10,859 nucleotides of DNA from JBGPLH01 sp041486365 [NCBI: Thermodesulfobacteriota bacterium] (GTDB lineage Bacteria > JAUYMQ01), in NCBI GenBank assembly GCA_041486365.1, contig JBGPLH010000086.1, forward strand, positions 1 to 10,859. The letters run 5' to 3'. Position numbers and translations under genes: made by a program. The notes under the pieces are model-generated. The model did no database searches and was not told the origin of the DNA. It worked only from the letters and a program-made list of their open reading frames with translations. Every line of letters begins with the position of its first letter. Positions within the stretch are counted from its first letter, which is position 1. Below, one piece after another: positions 6,271-10,859 of this stretch.

Positions 6271-7947
6271 ATGCAACCCCGCATGAAGCTCGGCGACTTC
6301 ATGGTCGCCTACCTGAAGAAGATCGGCGCCACCCACCTGTTCGGCATTCCGGGCGATCTCGTCCTGAAGCTCTTCCTCCAGTTCGCGCGACCCCGCGGCT
6401 TCCGCATCGTCACGCTCTCGCACGAGCCCGGTGTGGGCTTCGCGGCCGACGCCTACGCGCGCGCGAGCGGCCGGATCGGCGTGGTGTGCGTCACCTACGG
6501 CGCGGGCGGGTTCAACATCCTGAACCCCGTCGCCGGCTCCTTCAGCGAGAAGGTGCCGATCCTCGTGGTGAGCGGCGGGCCCGGCGAGGATGAGCGAAAG
6601 CTCGGCCAGCTCATCCACCACCAGGCCAAGGAGATCGAATCACAGTTCCGGATGTTCGACGAGATCACTTGCGCCGCGAAGGTGATCGACGATCCGGAGC
6701 GCGCCGCGCGGGACATCGACGACGTGATCCGCGCCATCTGGATGAACCGCCGGCCCGGCTATCTCGAGATCCACCGCGACATGGTGGACGCCATGATCCC
6801 CGTGCCGAAGGATATCCGCGACTGGAAGGGGGAGCTGCCGAACGCCGAATCGGATCACCGCAAGGTGATCGAGGCGGCGCGCGAGACGGCCGCGCGATTC
6901 AACCGCGCGAAGCGGCCGCTCCTGATGGTCGGCATCGAGGTTCACCGCTACAAGCTCATGCGGGAAATCGTCGAGCTGGCCGAGCGGACCGGCGCACCCG
7001 TCACCACCACGGTGCTCGGCAAGGGCGCCTTCCCGATGGATCACCCGCTCCACATGGGCGTGCACGTCGGGCCCATCTCGCCGCCGAAGATCCGCAAGCG
7101 CGTGGACGACGCCGACCTGGTGATCAACCTCGGCACGCTCCTCACCGACATGAATCTCGGGAGCCAGCCGCCGCAGATCACGCGCGACAAGTCCATCTGG
7201 GCCGTGAACAACAAAGTGAACGTCTCCTTCCACACCTACACCGAGGTCACGCTCCGCGACTTCGTGCGCGAGCTGCTCAAGACCGATCTCAAGCGGCACC
7301 GGGAGGACGTCCCCTACTGCGACAACCTGCCGAAGCGGGGCGGCCGGCCGCAGGCGAAGCTCCGCGTGGTTGACGTGCTCGCGGAGATCAACCGCTTCCT
7401 TGCCAAGCGCAAGGACTTCATGGTGGTGGCCGAGTCGGGCGACTCGCTGTTCGCGGGGCTGGAGATCAAGGTGCCCGGCGGGATGTATCTGGCGCAGGGC
7501 TACTACGCGAGCATGGGATTTGCCATTCCGGGCGCGCTCGGCGCCCAGATGGGCTGCGGCAGGCGGCCGGTGGTGCTCTGCGGGGACGGCGGCTTCCAGA
7601 TGACGGGCCCCGAGATCGCGCAGGCACCGCGCTACGGGCTGAACCCGATCGTCGTGCTGCTGAACAACGGCGGCTGGGGGATCTTCCGGCCCGTGACGGC
7701 GCGCCTGGACCTCCTGCAGATTCCGAACTGGCCCTACGCGGACCTGGCGCGGGCCTGGGGAGGCACGGGCTTCCGCGCCGAGACACTCGCCGAGTTCTCC
7801 AAGGCGCTGGCCGCCGCGGCGCAGGCGTCCTCCTTCTCCCTCATCGAGTGCCGGATCGGACCCAAGGACCTCTCGCCCATCTCCGTGAAGTACATCCGCG
7901 GCAGCGTGCACAGGCGCGCCACGCCGCGCTCACGCGCTTCCGCCTGA
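6271..7947 (+). CDS. Thiamine-diphosphate 2-keto-acid decarboxylase, phenylpyruvate/indolepyruvate type (ppdC/ipdC-like)
   Basis: Cytoplasmic ThDP- and Mg-dependent enzyme expected to decarboxylate phenylpyruvate, indolepyruvate or related 2-keto acids to aldehydes. It is 558 residues long, normal for the family. The N-terminal Pyr domain has the catalytic Glu E52 in SHEPGVGFAADAYAR, followed by VTYGAGGFNILNPVAGSFSEK, and the paired histidines H116-H117 (IHHQ) that mark decarboxylases rather than acetolactate synthases. The C-terminal domain has the ThDP motif from GDGG (438-441) to LLNN (463-466). The order and wording of these blocks, including LTDMN at 291-295, resemble the Azospirillum brasilense phenylpyruvate decarboxylase as I recall it. 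As in that enzyme, the Glu after the NN motif in Zymomonas pyruvate decarboxylase is missing; here it is F472. The ATG at 6271 has a strong ribosome site; M5 is a second in-frame ATG. It could feed an Ehrlich-type or auxin-like pathway, but no partner dehydrogenase or transaminase is in view. Confidence 0.9.
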   Translation: MQPRMKLGDFMVAYLKKIGATHLFGIPGDLVLKLFLQFARPRGFRIVTLSHEPGVGFAADAYARASGRIGVVCVTYGAGGFNILNPVAGSFSEKVPILVVSGGPGEDERKLGQLIHHQAKEIESQFRMFDEITCAAKVIDDPERAARDIDDVIRAIWMNRRPGYLEIHRDMVDAMIPVPKDIRDWKGELPNAESDHRKVIEAARETAARFNRAKRPLLMVGIEVHRYKLMREIVELAERTGAPVTTTVLGKGAFPMDHPLHMGVHVGPISPPKIRKRVDDADLVINLGTLLTDMNLGSQPPQITRDKSIWAVNNKVNVSFHTYTEVTLRDFVRELLKTDLKRHREDVPYCDNLPKRGGRPQAKLRVVDVLAEINRFLAKRKDFMVVAESGDSLFAGLEIKVPGGMYLAQGYYASMGFAIPGALGAQMGCGRRPVVLCGDGGFQMTGPEIAQAPRYGLNPIVVLLNNGGWGIFRPVTARLDLLQIPNWPYADLARAWGGTGFRAETLAEFSKALAAAAQASSFSLIECRIGPKDLSPISVKYIRGSVHRRATPRSRASA

Positions 7948-7976
7948 CCGGAGCGACCGAGAAACCCCGCCGCCGC

Positions 7977-8002
7977 GGCCCGGAACGCGCTGGCGCCGGG
8001 CC
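7977..8002 (+). terminator. Hairpin after the decarboxylase gene
   Basis: Starting 30 bases past the stop at 7947, ggcccgg (7977-7983) pairs with ccgggcc (7996-8002), and inside it cgc pairs with gcg around a gctg loop, giving ten base pairs with a two-base bulge. There is no T-tract after it, which is common in GC-rich genomes. It probably separates the decarboxylase from the kinase-like gene at 8131. Confidence 0.45.
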
Positions 8003-8130
8003 CCAAGGCATGGCACACTGCGCGAGCCTTTCGGCGATCGCGTCCTCCAATCCATCCCGACCACCGCCGCACGATCGCCTCGCAACCATCGCCACGCGGG
8101 CCGCTTCGGAAGCTCGCCACGGAGAAGCGT

Positions 8131-9057
8131 ATGTCCGCTCCTACGGAGCCTGCGCGCGTCGCGCGCGGGAACGGATGGGAGTATCTCGTGCGTGAGCCGT
8201 TCCTCGGGGATTTTCCCGTCGGGCGGTTCGCGAGCTATGCGGATTTCCTCGCCGCGCAAGGCGACGTGCTCAAGGCGGAGCCCCGTTCCCGGGTGATCCT
8301 GCTGCGCGGATCGGCCGCCGGAGACCCGGACGGGTCTTCGCGGGCTTTCATCCTGAAAATGTACCGGTATCCCGCGGCCCGGGCGATCCGCACGCTCTTC
8401 CGGCGCTCCCGCGGCGAGCAGGAGTTCCGCAACCTCCTCCACCTGCGCGCCCTCGGCGTGCCGACCGTGGAGGCCGTCGCCTGGGGCGTCGAGCGCAACG
8501 GTTGGGGCATGGTCCGATCGAGTTTCGTGGTGACGCGCTACGTGGAGGGTTGCCTGGATCTGAGAGGCTGGCACCAAGGGCATGGGCTCGCGCCCGCCCA
8601 GGGTGAAGAGCGTCGCGATCTGATCCTCCGGGAGCTTGGGCGGCTCTTCCGCCGGATCCACGCGTCGGGCTTCTTCCTGTTCACGCCCAAACCCTCGAAC
8701 ATCCTGATCCGGCCCGGCAGCGACGGTCCTCCCGACCTGCTGTTTCTCGATCTGCCCCGGGCGGGAACGGTGCGCCCGGCGTTCCTTCGAGGCTTCGCGC
8801 AGGCGCGCGATCTCGGGATCTTCCTCCGGGACTTTCCGCGCGACGGCGCGCCCGCCGACTGGGAGATCTTCTACGAGGGGTACCTGCCCGATCCGCTCGT
8901 CGGCGATCCGGACACGTTGCGCAGGCGGGTGGCGCGGGAGGTTCTCGCGCAGCGGAACCAGACGCCCCTCACCGCGCTTGTCCACGGGATCAAGCGCCGG
9001 TTCCGGCAGGCGTCCCGCGGCCCCTCGGGCGCCGCGGCGTCTGAAGCGGGTGAGTAG
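8131..9057 (+). CDS. WaaP/InaA-type lipopolysaccharide kinase-fold protein lacking the catalytic Asp
   Basis: A 308-residue kinase-like protein of the lipopolysaccharide (Kdo/heptose) kinase group, probably cytoplasmic or at the inner membrane face. Visible elements are the ATP-binding Lys K76 in AFILKMY, the helix-C Glu E98 in GEQEFRNLLHLRALGVPT (a typical WaaP/InaA sequence), the hinge region SFVVTRYVEG, N190 of the catalytic loop (KPSNILI) and the metal Asp D207 in LFLDLPRAG. The residue five before N190, normally the catalytic Asp of HxD, is T185 within HASGFFLFTPKPSN, and the preceding His is also replaced. It may therefore be a pseudokinase, for example a regulator of the intact kinase encoded from 10338, or use an unusual mechanism. 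The ATG at 8131 has GGAG six bases upstream. The C-terminal 25 residues are basic and low-complexity. Family is fairly certain; substrate unknown. Confidence 0.8.
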   Translation: MSAPTEPARVARGNGWEYLVREPFLGDFPVGRFASYADFLAAQGDVLKAEPRSRVILLRGSAAGDPDGSSRAFILKMYRYPAARAIRTLFRRSRGEQEFRNLLHLRALGVPTVEAVAWGVERNGWGMVRSSFVVTRYVEGCLDLRGWHQGHGLAPAQGEERRDLILRELGRLFRRIHASGFFLFTPKPSNILIRPGSDGPPDLLFLDLPRAGTVRPAFLRGFAQARDLGIFLRDFPRDGAPADWEIFYEGYLPDPLVGDPDTLRRRVAREVLAQRNQTPLTALVHGIKRRFRQASRGPSGAAASEAGE

Positions 9058-9062
9058 CCTTC

Positions 9063-9093
9063 CCGGCGGAATCGGCGCGCGGTGATTCCCCGG
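9063..9093. terminator. Hairpin between convergent genes
   Basis: In the 45-base gap between the stop of the kinase-like gene (9057) and the stop of the MAPEG gene (9103), ccgg-c-ggaatc (9063-9073) pairs with gattcc-ccgg (9084-9093) around a ten-base loop, with one bulged base. Position and symmetry fit a bidirectional terminator; no U-tract is present on either strand. Confidence 0.4.
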
Positions 9094-9102
9094 CCATGCC
9101 GC

Positions 9103-9507
9103 TCAGACGCTGTAGAATTTCCAGGCCCAGAACAGACAGATGACGAGCTGCGCGGCGAACAAGTTGGCGCGGAGCAGCACCATCGGCTTGCTGGTTGAGA
9201 TCACGTGCACGACGGATTGCCCGACCCTGGTCCACAACACGATCGGCGCCAGGCCATTCGTAATTGCCGTCTGATCGGTGGCCAGCGCATAGAGCAGGAA
9301 CGTGGCCGGGATCGCCAGGTTTTCGATCATATTGCCGTGGGCGCGGGTCACCCGGTAGGGCGTGCCGCTCATGTCCTTGCCCGTGGGGTCGAAGGTGTTC
9401 AGCGCCTTGCCGCCCCGGATGGCCGCGAAACGCACGCCGACCAAGGCAAAGGTCAGGATGATCGCCCAGGTCGCGAGTCCGATCAGGGCACAGGCAGTCG
9501 AATTCAT
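9103..9507 (-). CDS. MAPEG-family integral membrane protein
   Basis: Small membrane protein of 134 residues, typical of bacterial MAPEG (membrane-associated proteins in eicosanoid and glutathione metabolism) members. Four hydrophobic segments are visible at about 7-27, 66-78, 84-104 and 113-131. The family-like motif RVTRAHGNMIENLAIPATFL (52-71) carries the Arg, His, Asn and Glu usually conserved near the glutathione site, and RANLFAAQLVICLFWAW closes the protein. Known relatives conjugate or reduce with glutathione, but many bacterial members have no assigned reaction, so only the family is claimed. The ATG at 9507 follows GGAGGGGG four bases upstream, among the best ribosome sites here. The gene runs opposite to its neighbours, convergent with the kinase-like gene and divergent from the methyltransferase. 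Confidence 0.9.
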   Translation of the reverse strand: MNSTACALIGLATWAIILTFALVGVRFAAIRGGKALNTFDPTGKDMSGTPYRVTRAHGNMIENLAIPATFLLYALATDQTAITNGLAPIVLWTRVGQSVVHVISTSKPMVLLRANLFAAQLVICLFWAWKFYSV

Positions 9508-9631
9508 GTTTCCCCCTCCAGATATTTCTGACTGGTGTGGTCGCCGGCCGCGGCACTTGGCTGCCGTTGCAGCATAGCAGCATAGACGAAGAAACTCGGG
9601 AGAGAAAGCTCATGATGGGGGTGTTCCTCTG

Positions 9632-10303
9632 ATGGATACGAAAGTTCTCGACCGGTACAACAGCGCCGAGGGCGCCACCGACTATCTCGGGAAGTTCAAG
9701 CGCCGGTGGAGCGAGCGCGTGAACGATCGGAACGAGCAAAAGGTGCTGCGGGCGCTCATCCGATCGGCGGGGATCGAAAAAGTTCCCGGGCTCGCGCTCG
9801 ATCTCCCCTGCGGCTACGGGCGGCTCTATCCCGTCGCCCGTGATATCTCGGATCGGGTGGTGGAGGGCGACTGGAGCTTCCCGCTGCTCCAGGCCGCGCG
9901 CGGGAGGGAGAGCGCCGACGCCTCGCTCGGTCCGGCGTTCGGTTACGTCCGGGGAACGGCGCTGGGCCTGCCGTTCCGGGACCGGGCCTTCGACCTCGTG
10001 CTCTCCGTCCGGCTGTGCCATCACATCGACGAGCGGGAGGAGCGTCTGCTGTACCTGCGGGAGATCCTGCGGGTGAGCGCGCGGTGGGTGATCTTCACCT
10101 ACTTCGACGAGACGTCCCTCAAGAACCGCATCCGCGAGCTCAACCGCCGCTGGAGCGGCAAGCGCCCGAAGTCGACCCTGCATCCGGACGAGGTGGCACG
10201 CGTCGCGCGGGAGCAGGGCTTCGAGGTGGTGCGATCCGTGTGGCTCGCCCGGCTGTTCTCGGGGCACCGCTACGTGGCGCTGCGGCGCGTCGCGTCCGCC
10301 TGA
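9632..10303 (+). CDS. Class I SAM-dependent methyltransferase
   Basis: A 223-residue soluble methyltransferase. The Rossmann-type SAM site is seen as motif I LALDLPCGYGRL (54-65; DxPCGxGR in place of the usual DxGxGxG), an acidic end of strand 2 in VVEGDWSFPLL (D80), the GTALGLPFRDRAFD segment (108-121) and strand 4 with LVLSVRLCHHIDE (122-134). The rest, with LHPDEVARVAREQGFEVV and a final VALRR strand, is the usual UbiE/class I tail. The substrate cannot be read from sequence. Its position between two lipopolysaccharide-kinase-like genes suggests an envelope sugar or lipid, but this is inference. The upstream region has only a distant G-run as ribosome site (gggggtgttcctctg before ATG), so initiation may be weak; no better in-frame start is evident. 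The next gene begins 34 bases after its stop. Confidence 0.85.
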   Translation: MDTKVLDRYNSAEGATDYLGKFKRRWSERVNDRNEQKVLRALIRSAGIEKVPGLALDLPCGYGRLYPVARDISDRVVEGDWSFPLLQAARGRESADASLGPAFGYVRGTALGLPFRDRAFDLVLSVRLCHHIDEREERLLYLREILRVSARWVIFTYFDETSLKNRIRELNRRWSGKRPKSTLHPDEVARVAREQGFEVVRSVWLARLFSGHRYVALRRVASA

Positions 10304-10322
10304 TTCTCCCCGCGCCTGCCTG

Positions 10323-10338
10323 TGCTATAACTTCCCCA
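10323..10338 (+). promoter_or_regulatory. Extended -10 promoter of a probable leaderless mRNA
   Basis: TG-C-TATAAC (10323-10331) is an extended -10 element, five of six bases in the hexamer. Only six bases separate it from the ATG at 10338, so transcription would start at or within a base of the A of the start codon. No Shine-Dalgarno sequence lies upstream (the gap is cttcccc). The -35 region is weak, as expected with an extended -10. The second kinase gene thus has its own promoter despite following the methyltransferase by 34 bases. Confidence 0.5.
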
Positions 10339-10859
10339 TGGCGCGGTCTCCCGAACCCCAGATAATCGTCGACGGGAACACCTATCGCTACACGTCCACG
10401 CTGAAGGAAGACTTCTTCTCGGCGAACTACCTCTACGAGCGGGAAGGAGAGGCCTACGTCCTCAAGATATCGCGCTTCCGGTTCATCTTCGCCTTCGCCT
10501 TCCAGTGGCTCGCGCGCATGCTCCACCACCGCGAGTGGGCCGTGTACTCCCGCCTGGACGGAGCGCCGCGCATCCCACGGCTGGCCGGGCGCTGGGGGCG
10601 CGACGCCTATCTCCACGTCTTCATCCCCGGGACCACGCTCCGGAGTCACGTCGACCGCCTGAAGAAGGACGGCGTCTTCGATCCGGGGAAGCACATCCGC
10701 GACGACTTCTTCCCGAAACTCCAGGAGACCCTGGCGGAGGTGCACCGCCGGGAGGTGGGCTATGCGGACCTCTCGAAGGCGGAGAACGTCATCGTGGACG
10801 AGAAGGGCGAGCCCTGGCTCATCGACTTCCAGATCTCCTGGCCCGTCCCGCCCTCCGGC
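10338..10859 (+). CDS. Second kinase-fold protein (lipopolysaccharide/RIO-like), N-terminal part (runs off the right edge)
   Basis: 174 codons are read from the ATG at 10338 to the window end without a stop. The order of kinase elements is clear: K43 in AYVLKISR, E67 in HHREWAVYSRL, a hinge region LHVFIPGTTL (92-101), the catalytic loop EVHRREVGYADLSKAENVIV with D144 and N150, and the metal Asp D163 in PWLIDFQIS. A spacing of six between D and N is, from memory, seen in lipopolysaccharide-kinase-like proteins of the DLxKxxN type. All catalytic residues are therefore present, unlike the paralogous fold at 8131. A hydrophobic patch (IFAFAFQWLARML, 50-62) could contact the membrane. Likely role: phosphorylation of an envelope glycolipid or small molecule; a protein substrate cannot be excluded. 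It appears to be translated from a leaderless mRNA. Confidence 0.8.
   Translation, partial: MARSPEPQIIVDGNTYRYTSTLKEDFFSANYLYEREGEAYVLKISRFRFIFAFAFQWLARMLHHREWAVYSRLDGAPRIPRLAGRWGRDAYLHVFIPGTTLRSHVDRLKKDGVFDPGKHIRDDFFPKLQETLAEVHRREVGYADLSKAENVIVDEKGEPWLIDFQISWPVPPSG

Noticed and set aside
6640-7911. Minus-strand open frame of 423 codons opposite the decarboxylase
   Set aside because: Antisense of a complete ThDP enzyme with all catalytic motifs; no recognisable features of its own.
8012-8030. tggcacactgcgcga as a sigma-54 promoter
   Set aside because: The -24 half matches TGGCAC but the -12 GC is absent at the required spacing.
7930-8985. Minus-strand open frame of 351 codons opposite the kinase-like gene
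   Set aside because: Shadow of the WaaP-like gene, whose plus-strand frame has the Lys, Glu, Asn and Asp kinase positions and a good ribosome site.
9571-9585. Short direct repeat agcatagcagcatag
   Set aside because: Too short and isolated to support a binding site or element boundary.
8990-10267. Minus-strand open frame of 425 codons spanning the MAPEG and methyltransferase genes
   Set aside because: It reads the MAPEG gene out of frame and the methyltransferase antisense; the composition is shadow-like (Arg, Pro, His) and both overlapped genes have clear family motifs.

Overview
The window is GC-rich bacterial DNA. Third codon positions are mostly G or C, starts are ATG or GTG, and long antisense shadow open frames run opposite the real genes. 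Two lipopolysaccharide-kinase-like genes, a secreted CSLREA beta-helix protein, a periplasmic thioredoxin-fold protein and a MAPEG membrane protein point to a Gram-negative-type envelope. The phylum cannot be fixed from sequence alone; a deltaproteobacterial, Acidobacteria-like or Eisenbacteria/Gemmatimonadota-like lineage would fit. The genes look chromosomal, and I see no transposase, phage, tRNA, rRNA or CRISPR.

Layout. Bases 1-783 (minus) hold the first 261 codons of ilvD, whose C-terminal half lies outside the window. Bases 907-3384 (minus) encode a large exported parallel beta-helix protein with a CSLREA domain and eight roughly 60-residue repeats. A UUCG-tetraloop hairpin lies between these two genes. 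Bases 3385-3907 hold no protein gene that I believe. They do hold a string of four adjacent stem-loops ending in a U-tract on the minus strand, a candidate small RNA or attenuated leader.

From 3908 rightward on the plus strand come a membrane-anchored Bem46-type alpha/beta hydrolase, translationally coupled to a DipZ-like thioredoxin-fold protein that has lost its CxxC cysteines, and then a complete 2-keto-acid decarboxylase of the phenylpyruvate/indolepyruvate type. After a hairpin terminator comes an envelope-type group: a WaaP/InaA-like kinase-fold protein without the catalytic Asp, a convergent MAPEG gene on the minus strand, a class I SAM methyltransferase, and the start of a second kinase-fold protein that keeps all catalytic residues and appears to have a leaderless mRNA.

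How they may work together. ilvD (branched-chain amino acid synthesis) and the 2-keto-acid decarboxylase (aromatic or branched keto-acid breakdown) are metabolic genes with no evident link to their neighbours. The hydrolase and thioredoxin-like protein form a coupled pair that probably acts at the outer face of the inner membrane. The kinase-like, methyltransferase and kinase genes may modify a lipopolysaccharide core or another envelope glycolipid; this rests on family and proximity only. The most unusual items are the four-hairpin RNA candidate at 3570-3715, the pairing of a pseudokinase-like with an intact kinase around a methyltransferase, the cysteine-less DipZ-type domain, and the probable leaderless promoter at 10323-10338.
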